64,000 bases of DNA. Origin: Notospermus geniculatus. Its lineage: Eukaryota; Nemertea; Pilidiophora; Heteronemertea; Lineidae. The stretch's first letter is position 1; every line of letters begins with the position of its first letter. Below the pieces are notes generated by a model. It was not told the origin of the DNA and ran no database searches. It saw nothing but the letters and a program-made list of their open reading frames with translations. The translations under genes were made by a program, and so were the position numbers. Positions 12,010 through 23,270 of the stretch are shown piece after piece. Where the stretch lies: the NCBI GenBank assembly GCA_002633025.1, contig NMRB01000106.1:417445-481444 (forward strand), written 5' to 3'.

Positions 12010-13086
12010 ACACTCTAAACCCAAGTGTTTTAGTTTAAAACACATGAAAAAAACACGTACTTGTTACACTTTTTAAACACCTATCACGTGTTTTATTTCC
12101 TAGCACTAAAGGTGTTTTATTGGATAACACCTGATGTTTATTTTATAAACACTCATGTGTTTAATATCAAAAACATGTCTACATGTTTACAGCCATGTTA
12201 CACTTAATAAACACTTTCTACATGTTTTTGAGCAACTTGTGTTTTAGTATAGAACACTTATGCGAATTAAGACACCACAGTGTTTTATCCACAAAACACC
12301 ACAACCACTGAGTGGTGGAAGAGGAGCCAGGAGTTGGAAACTCCTGTCGATCGAAAAAAACCCTGATCAGGGGACTCTGTTAGGCTGAGTAAGCCGTAAC
12401 AATGAAGTTACCGTAAATAATATGTAGGAGTCGGGCGTTTCATTCAAATAAAACTTTTTCTTATGTGTGGTGCAATAAAGCATCATTTCCAAAAACTTGA
12501 CACCCCACAGAAATAGGCCGGAGCGAGGTTTATTGTACAAAAATATGTTGTTCCATGTTGGTATAGGAGGAGCCAACATTCCTATAGTTTTTATTTCCCA
12601 TATTTTTTATTCTACAATTTGTAGAACTAGAGCGCATTTAAGAAACCTGTCTGATATGATTCCCCACCCCAAAAGTATATTTCATCTCTGCACCAGAAAA
12701 CGCTATGTGTTTTTAAAATAAACATTTAACGCTACCGGTACCAAAGAAAACACTGTCAACGCATGGTGTAACGAAAAAAACAGAGAGTGTTTCATTATAA
12801 AACCGATGTGAATGCGCATGCGCCGAGCAGACAAACACGTCCGGTGTTTTTAGTTAAAACACTGCATCTGTTGCATTTTGGAACATGTGTTTAAATCTCA
12901 AACACCAACTGTTTTACACAGTGATTTTCCCCCCAAAAACATATTTTTTATTCATCTGTGCACTATGTGTTTTGGAAATAAACATTTAACGCTACCAAAG
13001 AAAACACTGTCAACACATGGTGTAATGAAAAAAAACTGAACGTGTTTCATTATAAAACCCGTTAAGTGTTGTCTGGGTTTACAGTG
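12010..13086. mobile_element. 1.08-kb non-autonomous element made of AAACAC/GTGTTT word arrays
   Basis: Left end ACACTCTAAACCCAAGTGTT and right end ..GTGTTGTCTGGGTTTACAGTG are complementary. The interior is crowded with GTGTTTTA, TAAACAC and AACATGT words in both orientations (densest at 12020-12300 and 12840-12910). A block of about 145 bases at 12655-12805 recurs at 12920-13075, sharing AACATTTAACGCTACC and CATGGTGTAA. No intact coding frame. Confidence 0.75.
12655..13075. repeat. Internal duplication within the 12010 element
   Basis: Two direct copies, spaced about 250-265 bases apart, share AATAAACATTTAACGCTACC, AAAGAAAACACTGTCAACnC and GTGTTTCATTATAAAACC. They differ by small indels. 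Confidence 0.85.
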
Positions 13087-13640
13087 CAGAGTTTTCTCAA
13101 TCACCCGGCTAGACCAACGACTATACGGCACGTAACTATTGTTCGGGTACACTCAGTCAATAGAAAATCGTAACCTAAGCGTACACCCCTCAGTATAAGT
13201 GTCCAAAAATGGCAGGCTGCCTGCCACTAGATATATCTGATATATCTGAATAGGTGGGAACTCTGGCCATGCAGTCCGGTCACTTGGACTGAGAAATGTG
13301 TGTCGTCGTAGGTCTCTCCGGGCGATTGCAAAATATCTCTAATGTCGTTCATTTTAGCGCCCATTCTCATTTTTTCATTTTTTTACCAATCTGCCTTTTC
13401 GGTCCATTGATTACTTGATGAACGCATGACTGGCCAGCAATTCACAAGTTTTTTTCATTGATACCATCAACATGGTGCCATCAAAGACTAAATCTTCCGA
13501 AGGCATCGATAAACCATCATCCTTTTTGTAGTTTTATACGAGCTTTTTTCTGGCGTTTCTCGCATTGCTCCAAAGGTTAATTTTTTTAGTCGTTTATGTT
13601 CTTTCATAAGAGGCCGAATAACGTTGATCTCTCCCAGGCA
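13087..13640. other. No gene or clear element seen
   Basis: Nothing recognisable. Confidence 0.45.
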
Positions 13641-13791
13641 ATAGGCAGTTTAAGAAATCAAACGATAAAAACTTTACGACAACGTTATTTTTCACGAGAT
13701 TATACATGTATACCGGTATTGCATTTTCGGTACGAACAATAACGTTGTCGTAAAGTTAACGTTTATCGTTTGATTTCTTAAACTCCCTAAT
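13641..13791. mobile_element. AGGGAGTTT-type foldback (AATCAAACGATAAA subfamily)
   Basis: AGTTTAAGAAATCAAACGAT (13647) pairs with ATCGTTTGATTTCTTAAACT, and ACTTTACGACAACGTTATT pairs with AATAACGTTGTCGTAAAGT. The centre is ACATGTATACCGGTATTGCA. The right end is CTCCCTAATA. A sister copy is at 29696-29845. Confidence 0.9.
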
Positions 13792-13901
13792 ACTTAACAA
13801 CTAACTTACGATATTTCATCATGAACGTTAATACACACAAGGTTAAACCTAAAGTTCACTTAATTTTTTACATCAAAATCCAATATCAATGGAGACCATA
13901 A

Positions 13902-14331
13902 AAAAACCAACAATCAAAACTTTATACCTTGTCAAGGTTGGAGTCCTTTGAAGAAACCGGCCCAGACGTCAACCAGTACATTCTCAATATTCTTAGAATA
14001 ACAAAACTTCGTTTCGGTAGCAAGCCTCTGGCTTTACCGGATGCGACTCGGATTAGCGAGTTCATTTCAAAGGCTCTGATATCTATTTTCGAGAACTATT
14101 ATCGTAACAAACTCCCCGACCCCGTTAAAACAGCAGCGATTATGTTGTGACCTTGAACACTTCATAAAGCACATGAGTGTTAATCTACTTGGACCAACCC
14201 AAAAGGACAAAGTGCCCCTGGCCCTGTGCATTATAGAGCTAATCACATCGACAACTATGAACGAGTATTTAAGAACTTGTTTTCGAATGATGAGAATGGC
14301 AAGTCAACGTTTTAATAATGCATCACATTAG
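13902..14331 (+). pseudogene. Frame-disrupted coding-like segment, family not recognised
   Basis: Two adjoining reading frames read like one protein. The first (13902-14150) contains LESFEETGPDVNQYILNI, then KLRFGSKPLALPDA and IFENYYRNKLPDPVKTAAIML, then a TGA. The frame starting at 14149 continues at once with DLEHFIKHMSVNLLGPTQKD, VPLALCIIELITSTTMNEYL and RMMRMASQRF, up to TAG at 14329. The second piece is 60 codons with no stop. A one-base insertion or two-base loss near 14147 would explain the switch. The composition is helical and amphipathic, unlike the chance ORFs around it. I see no splice sites that would rejoin the frames cleanly. It could be a decayed transposon-encoded protein, a processed pseudogene or an exon with a sequencing error. 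Confidence 0.4.
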
Positions 14332-14655
14332 GATCATTTTGATGATGCTTGATGAGCTTTATTAACGTAATTGTGATGCTCCCGCCTCTCAGTGTTTGTC
14401 ACAAAGCTCACGATAAAATTCAAGATTACGCTCACTCAGTTCACTTCGCCCACTTCATAAAGGTCGCATTAATTTTAAAATCATGACATTTTCTCATTTC
14501 TCTGTTTTCTTAGATAGCTATGTCGCTCTGTCACATTTTAAGTCACTAGGAGGGTTATGTCTCTTCCACATCGATGTACATGTACATGTTCATGTACATT
14601 ACGTCATTCGCTTCCACGCTGATTGATGTCTCACCATAAAGGAATCAAACATAAA

Positions 14656-14793
14656 GGGCCGTATTCCAAAAGGGTAATCATCACGAGATTAAGACTTAGA
14701 CGCATGTAACTTCACTCAATGCACAGTCTTCCACCATGCATTTGACGAAGTTACACGCGTCTAACTCTTAGACACCCTTTTTGAATGCGGCCC
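14656..14793. mobile_element. GGGCCGTAT foldback 1
   Basis: GGGCCGTATTCCAAAAGGGT pairs with ACCCTTTTTGAATGCGGCCC in imperfect fashion, as do AAGACTTAGACGC and GCGTCTAACTCTT. Same terminal style as 33442-33552 and 48778-48894. Confidence 0.85.
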
Positions 14794-14854
14794 AAAGATT
14801 CAACCACAGGGACCTGACGCAAGATAGTAAAAGCTGGGGTTAAAGTAACCATGG

Positions 14855-14957
14855 TAACCCTAACCCTAATGCTATACTAGCCTAGTTAGGGTTTTTACTC
14901 TCATTTTGGGTTATACCTAGGGTTACAACCCTCAACTAGGGATAGGGTTAGGGTTAA
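14855..14957. repeat. Inverted telomere-like CCCTAA / TTAGGG tracts
   Basis: TAACCCTAACCCTAAT at 14855-14870 and AGGGATAGGGTTAGGGTTAA at 14938-14957 face each other, with GTTAGGG and TAGGGTT words between. The tracts are short and degenerate, so they are interstitial rather than a chromosome end. Confidence 0.7.
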
Positions 14958-15760
14958 ACACAAATAAAATAAAAATCCCCCTAGGTATATACACCCCATT
15001 CAGGCAGTGAGAGACATCTGGTGGCAACAAATGAAGTGTATCCCTCAGTTACTTCATGGTTCGCAGTTAAACTTTTGTTTGATTCCTTTATGATATCACA
15101 TCAGCGCCAGCGACGCCCCGATTGACACTCCCTTTCTTTGATACGCTAGAAACAAATGGGCTACCGGCAGCACAAAAGGAGGCGCTGATCATCAACCAGG
15201 TTAAAACGCAAGTGCGCATGCCTTGCGATTGTTGAACGTCATCACGCGTCGTGCGTCATTCTGCGTCACTCATAACCCATGACGTCGATCATTGGCCTGT
15301 TGTTTACCCAAAAATGGTCCACTTTATCGATTAAATTGTTCCCGCAGAGAATTTTGCTCAAAAGCAAGAAATATTTTAGCAGTTCTGTACTTGATGATAG
15401 GAAGGTAACATTAGAAATTGAGTGCACTGTTTGTTATTTGGCCTAGAAACAGGGTGTGCTATTCAGAATTAATTGGAAAACAACGTTAGCCTCGCTTTCA
15501 ATGACGCAGCTCGGACCTGGTTGATAGTCAGCGCCGCCTCGCGGATTAGGTTTGCCGGTACCTCATTAGCGGGTATGTTCCATCCCTTGACATTTTCATG
15601 AACATTTACCCTAACCTGATAACCTGCCCACCGGTACAACGACGAAGGTAACCCGCACGCTACAAAACTACCAGGGGAATAAAGGTATCGACTGAGAGTT
15701 CGATGGATTTGGACCTCATTGTTAATAACAATAAGTTTTCGCAATGGGGCCTCCGACAAT

Positions 15761-15900
15761 AGGGAGGTTGAGATCAGCGACTTATCACGGATCCTTATAC
15801 GTACACGGATAGAATTCTGTACAACGAGGACAAACTTTGTGTACATTTCGATCCGTATACATATAAGGATCCGTGATAAATCGCTGATCTCAACCTGCCT
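15761..15900. mobile_element. AGGGAGGTTGAGATCAGCGA foldback
   Basis: The left arm AGGGAGGTTGAGATCAGCGA runs into TTATCACGGATCCTTAT. The right arm is its complement, ending CTCAACCTGCCT. AAT follows the element and AAT precedes it, consistent with a short target duplication. Length 140 bp. Confidence 0.9.
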
Positions 15901-16011
15901 AATGTTTCGCGATGATTCTCCTGTTCCAAGTGGGCTTTATATGGAAGGAATTCTCGCTAAACTTTGTCGCAGGCTAACCGGACCGTTGCGAAAGCTCACT
16001 GCTGTACATGA

Positions 16012-16508
16012 CCATAAAGGAATCAACCATAAAGGTTCAACTGACAAATTTAGCATTTTATAAATGTGGACAATATCCCTTTAAAACCCAACAGATTTGC
16101 ATTCTGACGTTTCCATGTGATTGGCAAGACCCTTCTGCACATTCACTGCAAATTTTGTTGAATTCCGACTAGTTGATCTTATGATACAAAAGGTCTGAAT
16201 TAATGAGAACCCCACGAACGATGTGTGTTCAGGGTCATCGGTGTACATTTGAATAGGCTGACGTACATTTGTACATGGAACACTAACTGTGCTGAAAATA
16301 GCTCAGTTATCGTCAGAAATGGAATTCAAAGCATCATGTTGGCAGGTTCATGTACCTCTTCACCACAAAAAAAAGTTGAAGCTCGTGCCTATTACGTAAA
16401 GCCAAAATTCAGGCAGTGAGAGACATCTGGTGGCATCACAGGAAGTGTCTCCCTCAGTAAGCTCATCGTTCGCAGTTAAACCTAAATTTATGGTTGATTC
16501 CTTTATGG
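16012..16508. mobile_element. CCATAAAGGAATCAA-ended element 2
   Basis: Left CCATAAAGGAATCAACC then ATAAA, and right TTTAT then GGTTGATTCCTTTATGG, form 22-bp perfect terminal repeats. Internal CAGGCAGTGAGAGACATCTG and TCGCAGTTAAAC match element 1 at 14634. Non-coding. Confidence 0.85.
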
Positions 16509-17171
16509 CATGACTCAACGCCTTTAAATATAGCGGCGGATTCAGAGGATGAAATACACTGGTATTTATCTCAAAGTTGCATGTGGACCATTCGGATCTC
16601 GAAGGGTGATTCCGCGTAATGGTTACTTGCATTCGGCCATCAACAGGTTAAATGATGGCTAGCCATCGCAACGTGAACTCTTAACTGTTTTGGCGAAGAG
16701 TACATCGAGTATTGAATATTTATTTGACAATTGTGGAATGTTTGGAAAATCTCCCATCTCAATGGACTATCAGATTCTGGCTTGTTGGAAATGTAATTAT
16801 TAACTTGTGATTCAGTTTGGCTATACAGCGGCATCGAAGAGCTTAATACATGATTGCTTTACGCGTTTGTCCCATATTGCAGGGATTATTATCAGCAATT
16901 GTGATGCCGCAGCTAGAAAAAGTTGGACACACTGGTCTTTTCAAAGAACAAATAATTGCAATTAATGTAATGATACTGAACGAATGGATATTCTGCTAAT
17001 TATGTCTTTTAGTCTGGATTCGTTTTCTCGGAATTTAGCCACACGCGCCAGTAAAAACATCACTATTAATAAAAACAATAGATTCCTGTGAACCTCTATA
17101 GTTGCGATAGCAGGAATTTTTACATTATATGATACACGGGCATGAATTACAGGTTTCTAGGTGAAAGACAT

Positions 17172-17190
17172 ATAGCTCCCTACCGGACTC
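17172..17190 (-). ncRNA. tRNA-like B-box remnant (possible SINE head)
   Basis: The minus strand reads GGGTTCGAGTCCGGTAG, matching the Pol III B-box GGTTCGANNCC. The flanks do not fold into a full tRNA and no clear A-box is present. It is at most a degenerate tRNA-derived SINE head. Confidence 0.25.
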
Positions 17191-17227
17191 GAACCCACGG
17201 ACCCTCGCATAAAGCATCAATCGCCAG

Positions 17228-17435
17228 CACTCAGTATACACTGTATCATTATATCAGTATGATTATATCATTATATCATTGAAATAATTGAAATAAAAAG
17301 TGTGTAGATAAAATATTTGAAAAATAGTAACATGGGCCGAAATTCTCATTATATGTATAATAATGTCATTATATCATTATCATTATATCATTACATCAGT
17401 ATTTTCATTATATCGTTACGCAGTATATCATTCTT
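17228..17435. repeat. CATTATAT-rich simple repeat
   Basis: About a dozen CATTATATCA/TCATTATAT words in two clusters (17228-17282 and 17345-17435), separated by unrelated AT-rich bases. Confidence 0.85.
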
Positions 17436-18360
17436 TGATGATGTACAGTGTACGGTAATTTCGAATTAGAGGACCATTCAAATCGGTGCTCGCCGTCAGA
17501 TTTGTCTCCCATTGCCTTTACTGCCAACAGAGCAGACACGAATTCACCAGTCGTAAGCACGCGGCGATAACTCGAAAAAAAAGATACGTGAAGTTGTACC
17601 TACATGTACCTTCTCAACGTTTGAAGGACATGTGCACAGCAAATAGCAAAGACATTACTACCGTTTTCCCTCCGTTGTAGCCTGTAATGCAATGTACGCA
17701 TGGAATCAACAATGCTGTCTGTTCTTATACGTTCTTTGTATAAAATATATTAAAAAGGTATCTGATTTTTTTTCTTTACATGGCACAACACGGCGTGACA
17801 CTACTGTCAAAAGAGTTACCATCGATAACAAAGTCATCAGGCGATATTCTTTCTTACAACACAAAGATGACAAAATAAAGGTTATTCTTACAAAAGATTT
17901 CATGACTATGTATTAATACGACAAATGCATGGTTGCTTATCTATTCTGTGAAGACATGACTGATACAAGGCACGAAACCCGCCGCCTAAGAAAGTTGATA
18001 AAGGAAGCCTTTTTATCTCTGTTTTACATGAAACAAAGATGTGAGATACAATTCATATCCGTCGGGATGTTGTCTCATTCTTCGACATCCAGATGATTCA
18101 GAACCCGACATCAAGGAAAGATAGCAGAAACTCCTGGAGTATGTCCATTTAAATTGTGAACAACAGCAGACAGTGCCAGTTATCTATATAGATTCCGTTT
18201 GCTTTTTAAAAACAAGACGAGTCTTCCACAAAAATTTTTGCAACATCAAAATAATTATCATTGGAAAATTTAATGCAAGTCACAGTTATTAATACAGAGA
18301 ACATCAAATTAGCAACAAACGTGTATGGTTTTTTTCGGGTTGAGCGAGGACTAATAAATA

Positions 18361-18490
18361 AGGGAGTTTTCGCAAAGCCCCCGAGACGCCACCGTGAACG
18401 TCTAACCTTTTGTTCGGTGCTCTCTTCGTCGCATCGAACAATGGCTTTGGCGTTCGCGTTGGCGTTTCGGGTGCTTTGCGAAAACTCCCT
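18361..18490. mobile_element. AGGGAGTTTTCGCAAAG foldback
   Basis: AGGGAGTTTTCGCAAAGC pairs with GCTTTGCGAAAACTCCCT; inner arms CGAGACGCCA and TTGGCGTTTCG also pair. AATA flanks both ends. The interior (TTTGTTCGG..CATCGAACAATGG) matches the degraded copy at 57117. Confidence 0.9.
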
Positions 18491-19997
18491 AATATTTTGC
18501 TGTCAGCTCGTCGGCGATGCAACTGTTGCTGTCGTAAAATTCAATTTGTTTAACATGTCTCTCCATATTTTAACGATTTGTGAGCCAAATAGCTCTCTGC
18601 ACAGTTGATTATCAGTGAAAGAGTATGGATTTACCCTTGGTATTATGTCACTGTCCGCTGCACGCCCTTTTGATCAGTGTTTATCCAGGACCCGATCTCT
18701 GAGGATGATATGGATTACGGATATTCGACGACACGACGATCACAAATAGCCCCCAGAGCGATCTCCATCTGCACCATTATCAGATGTTTGCCGGTGAAGC
18801 GACTCTCAGGGCCGAGAGTGGCACAGGCAACGACTGACCTTTGTAAATCACCTAGTATCGCGGGTTCGACTACTGAGGCTGTACCATATGAGAAAGGGCG
18901 ATGGTCTTTCAGTGTCTTTCAAGGTTTTCCTGATTCACATTCCCAAAGTATACATTATCAATCACCTGTGTTTTTGCTCTTGATTTGTGTAAACACCATT
19001 CCTTCGGGTGATTCCATCTCCATTCAACGAGCTCGCCCTCTACCACATAAGCACACTCCACCCAGGCGGCATAAAGTATATTGTAGTTTAAAGTCCCAGC
19101 TTCATCCCCCGTCCAGCAGGATCAATTACTTGCTGTAACTGGTTCAACAATGAAAAAAAATGTCAACCGGCTGATGGTTTGTTCGAAATTCTTACCGACT
19201 TCATAAAAAAGCAGACTTTTTGAGGGCCCCAGGAGTATATCGTTGTAGTTTAAATTATGTTGTACTTCAGCTCTAGATTATCAAATTGACGCCGAACAGT
19301 TCCAATGACTGGATTTCTTGTAAGAAGAGTGAAACATACTCAGGGTGCCCTTCCTCCTTGAAACTCCCGTTCTTTATCCACTAACTCTGATAACTGATAC
19401 ATATGTACCTGTCTCGTGCAACCATCCGAAAGAGTCTCATTCCTCGGTGGGGGGGGATATATGTCGATTTCTGAGCTGAGATTTGATCGGTAAGAAGAAT
19501 TCGATATCTTCATCCGGATCATAGGTTTATGACCAAAGGAGACAGAGGTTAAACACCAAACTTGGACCGATACGTTATAATTGACCTCTCTCTTGCTGAA
19601 ATATTGATTTCTACGTTGCTTTCAGGCGTGCTGGGCTTAAATGTGATATTTGATCGGAGACGTGGCACTATCAAGCTGATCCTGTCTTCGTCGATTCAAT
19701 AAGCAGCTTTCACATTTTGAATTCAGAACAAGAATAATGACAGTTTCCTGATCATGATGGTCTAAATCAGAGGTTGCAACCAAAAAAAGGAAATGATGGA
19801 CTAAGATGGATTTAACGTGTCATACAAAAATCTATTTATTATATTATTCCGCGAATGGTAATGCAATACCGGATGAAATTAAGATCCTTCGCGACAAATA
19901 TTATCAGTTCATTATACCGTCTTGTCTCGGTTTCCCAAGGCTACACACCGCCCTGGCAGGTGATGCAACCTGGGTGGGTGTGGATCATGCAGGCATG
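18491..19997. other. No gene or clear element seen
   Basis: The 153-codon ORF at 18677-19138 (+) is the longest here but lacks domain or compositional signals. A G-run sits at 19449. Confidence 0.45.
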
Positions 19998-20335
19998 CAC
20001 TGTTAGAAATTATTAATTTTACAGTACATGTAGTAATTTTGCAGTAATTTTACAGAAAGTGCCTGCAGCAGAGTCCCTAGCACTTTCTGTAAATTTACTT
20101 AATTTTTTTATGGTATGATTCATGTTTTCCTGTATTGGTTGGACTCCATTGGACATCCCATTATGATGCCTTCTGAGAGCAGTATGAAATATAATTTGGT
20201 CAGCCTCCAGTCAAGTCTCTGTTAACATTTATTTAAGTCTGTAGTTTTACAGATCACTCTGTAATTTTACAGATCCAGTGCTGGGGACTCTGCTGCACAG
20301 ATTTTCTGTAAAATCTTCTGTTATTTCTAACAGTG
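19998..20335. mobile_element. CACTGTTAGAAAT element, full-length copy
   Basis: Ends CACTGTTAGAAATTATT and TTATTTCTAACAGTG are complementary. Subterminal TTTTACAG/CTGTAAAA words repeat, and CTGCAGCAGAGTCC pairs with GGACTCTGCTGCA. 338 bp, no ORF. Further copies are at 55197 and 56727. Confidence 0.9.
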
Positions 20336-20710
20336 TGGTTATGAGATTTTCGAGGCATGGTGGGCCCACCGTCGCTGTCCACGTCTGAGGCAGCTGTGTG
20401 GGCGAAATCCACGAATGAGCTAAGTAATTAATCAAGTCTGTCCAACTGTGGCATGATTATATTTTGCAAATTTCTCCAAGAGTGATCCGTTCATTATCCG
20501 ACCACATCACATATTGCAGTGGCATCATGCATCGACGAATACAAATTGAAGGACCGAATGATCGATCAACTGACCTGCCAGGGATTCCTGATGAAAATAT
20601 AATGACTATTTGAACAAGAGCATGTTTTTGAACCATGGTTGAGAACCAATTCACTGCACACCACGCGCACATCCGGGCTCCTACCTAACGGAGCCTCGTC
20701 TAAAGCTACG

Positions 20711-20857
20711 TTAAGCTGCATTTAGCTGACACACGGAATGCGGATTGCGGAACGCGGAAGCGGAAAATGCAATGCATTTTCGCATACAACATATCTTTCC
20801 GCCAGGGTTTCCGCGTCCCTATACCGCATTCCGGATGTCTGGTAAACGCAGCTTTAA
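20711..20857. mobile_element. TTAA-bounded foldback with CGGAATGCGG arms
   Basis: Left TTAAGCTGCATTTAGCTGAC then ACACGGAATGCGG, and right CCGCATTCCGGATGTCTGGT then AAACGCAGCTTTAA, are imperfect complements. Inner GCGGAAACG-type words also pair. TTAA at both ends places it with the other TTAA elements only tentatively. Confidence 0.8.
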
Positions 20858-23100
20858 AATACTTCCCGTAAACGAGCAGTTCTTTTATTTTTTGGAGGTC
20901 TAGGATTTGCACTTATGGTGGGTAGGGCAGTTGGGGATTTGTTTATCTATCGATGAGCCAAATGACGTCAACACCAGTCTCGCAGATTCACCATCTTCCT
21001 GACGGTGCGACGATTGATGCACGGGCATGGCTAGCTTATTCATAGGACCCATTAGCTGTACGCGGTGATTTCTAAAGAAAATAAAAGCAGACGTCAGAAT
21101 CAAAGAAAGTACACGTCATTACACGAACCCGTCCTCGTGTAGCCGATCACGAATTAAAGAGACTTTACCATGCAGACAGATGGAGTTCACTTTGAAAACT
21201 GATCAGGATTCCCAGCGTTCTCTGACAGGTGAAATCAATATTTGAGTGAAAATCTCATTTAAAATAGCTCTGCTTTTGCTTCACTCGCGACCTTGTTAGA
21301 TCAAGTCAGAATTTCTTCGCATGTTACCTGGCAGAATGTTGTGTGATGACATGATCTTGACACTTTCGCATAATATGAGCTCTTTTTTATTCATCTCACT
21401 ACAGATATTTTTTCTGCTCTTCATATCTACAAACTCAAAAGGAGGGCAAAAAAGTAAGAGGTCGATGACAACCTTCCATCGTGATTCGTAGGCTAATTCA
21501 TAAAAAATACAGTGTAGTGCCAATGGCACTGTGCCCGCCTGGCTTGACAGCGTAGTACGCCAAACTGCCATATAAAAGTATCGTTATGTATCGTCATTAG
21601 ATAAATAGTTGACGAAGATCCGTCACTTATGTAGGAAGTCGAAAAAATAACACTTTATGTTTTGTTTTGTTTTGTTTTGGCCCCCTGAAGTCAAGAATCA
21701 GATTTCACTAAAAATTTTGTGTGTGAGTTGCTATAGCCTGGAGGTAGATATGTGCAACGTTTCAAAGGAATAGCTGAAACCATTACAATTGGCGAGTAAC
21801 ATGAGGGAATGTCCCTCTAATCCACCGAAACGGGGTGGATGTCCTCAGGGCATTGAGGGAGGGTACGACCGTAAATGACATGAGATTCTCAGGATGATGC
21901 AAGACTGATCACAAGGGAGTCTGACGTTATTCGTGGGCCTTTAGCCACAACATTCTCATTGCCATCACACCTCCTGCACTAATTGGTGGTCGGTGCGTGT
22001 ACCACCACCGATTGGCCCAGACACCCCATCCTCATTCTATTTGATGGCATTTCTGCTGGGGTTTATCAGCTCAATCGAGGTGGGAAGCCTTTGCCGTTTA
22101 ATGATGTTCGCTATATGTCACCCGGCTGAAGGGGTGTCATCCAGATTTTTTGCTTGGAGAACGACTACCGTCTCGTTCTGAACATATAAACAGTTCAATA
22201 ACCTCATCATGAGTCCCAATTTCTCGCCGCACAGTCTTCCACGATGGATTTGACCCCTAACAAACGTCAAGGCTGGTGGCAAAACAACCCCATCATGCAA
22301 ATGTTGGTATGCAGTTTGCCCCTTAGCTTTCCTTTCAACTCTCCGCGTGCGCATGTCCTCCTCAACTGATAGTCATTCAATCGTCGATTATTTCCATTTT
22401 GCTTTGTTTTACCCACCTGCCCCCAAGGCCAAAGATGATTGATTTCCTTTGTTACAAAAACGATTTTTTTTCTTCGCTGGTTTTCCATTAGCTAGCGGAG
22501 ATAGGCACTACCTAAGCTCTGTGTGTAGCTTCCTGTTCTCTTTGTAGTGTTTCCATTTTTAAAACCGCGTACATTTTTTTCAGCGAGGCGGTGCAGTTAT
22601 TTCATGATCGTCTGGAGTACGCTGATATTTTTAAGCAAAAAATGACGTTCAACATTACTTGCCAACAGTAAGCACCACTCTGCTTATGGCGCTGCCTCCC
22701 GTCAATGGCCAAAAGTACTTCGTAGTAAATGGTGTGCAGTGCAATGTAAAAAAATGTATAAAACAGGAAGCAAGTTAAATCTAATCAATGAAATAAGTGC
22801 TGATCGCTACTTTCATCATTCAACAGCTCATCAGTTGATTCTACCTGCGAGCTAGTCCTGTCTAGGATTTAGCTTTAATGACAGTTTGGCTGTGTTCGTT
22901 GTCTCGTGTAGGACCGGGGAACGACATGTGCTGTCAGAGGGAGTCGCCATCTTATAAGACGAAGGAATGGGCACGAACTCAGATGTGACATAGCTGACGT
23001 TTCTACTGAACATCGCTGAGTCTGTTTGCCTAATTCTCATTCTTCACCATGATAACAATGATCACGACTGCTCGAAACATCCGTCTCAACATCTAGTTAG
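20858..23100. other. No gene; short (TTTTG)n tract
   Basis: Contains four copies of TTTTG at about 21659-21680. The ORFs show no recognisable content. Confidence 0.45.
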
Positions 23101-23270
23101 GCGGCCCATACATGATCAATATTATTGCACAATATGACAATATGAGGAACTGAATGGGCACAATTGCACAATATGAGGAAGAGAATGGGCAATATTATTG
23201 CCAATCTTTCTCCTACCCATCATGCCAGAAGTAAATGACCCCATCTGGGCCCCACGTCGTGCAATAAAAA
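23101..23270. mobile_element. Second, degraded member of the 731-880 MITE family
   Basis: The left end GCGGCCCATACATGATCAAT runs into ATTATTGCACAATATG, as at 731. The interior (ATGGGCAATATTATTGCCAA, TCATGCCAGAAGTAAATGAC, TGGGCCCCA) is the reverse complement of the first member's interior. The right terminus is eroded after GTGCAATAAAAATGG, and a CAATATGAGGAA block is duplicated. Confidence 0.75.

Larger units (their letters stand above)
14634..15092. mobile_element. CCATAAAGGAATCAA-ended element 1, with nested insertion
   Basis: Left CCATAAAGGAATCAAAC (14634) and right GTTTGATTCCTTTATG (15077) are complementary. CAGGCAGTGAGAGACATCTG near the right end is shared with the element at 16012. It is interrupted by a GGGCCGTAT foldback (14656-14793) and contains telomere-like repeats. 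Confidence 0.7.
16509..18360. other. No gene; AT-rich with a CATTATAT simple repeat
   Basis: Contains the CATTATAT repeat at 17228-17435 and a tRNA-like B-box at 17172-17190. The ORFs show nothing recognisable. Confidence 0.45.

Noticed and set aside
14855-14957. A chromosome end or telomere fusion
   Set aside because: The tracts are only two or three degenerate units in each direction and lie inside a transposon-like element.
17172-17190. A functional tRNA gene
   Set aside because: Only a B-box-like word is present. No acceptor, D or anticodon arms could be folded; the same applies at 40513, 41186, 62467 and 62592.
18677-19138. 153-codon ORF as a gene
   Set aside because: Length is near what chance gives in 64 kb read in six frames. 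No domain, transmembrane or compositional signal, and no splice context.
21659-21680. Expanded pentanucleotide repeat of interest
   Set aside because: Only about four TTTTG units; an ordinary simple repeat.
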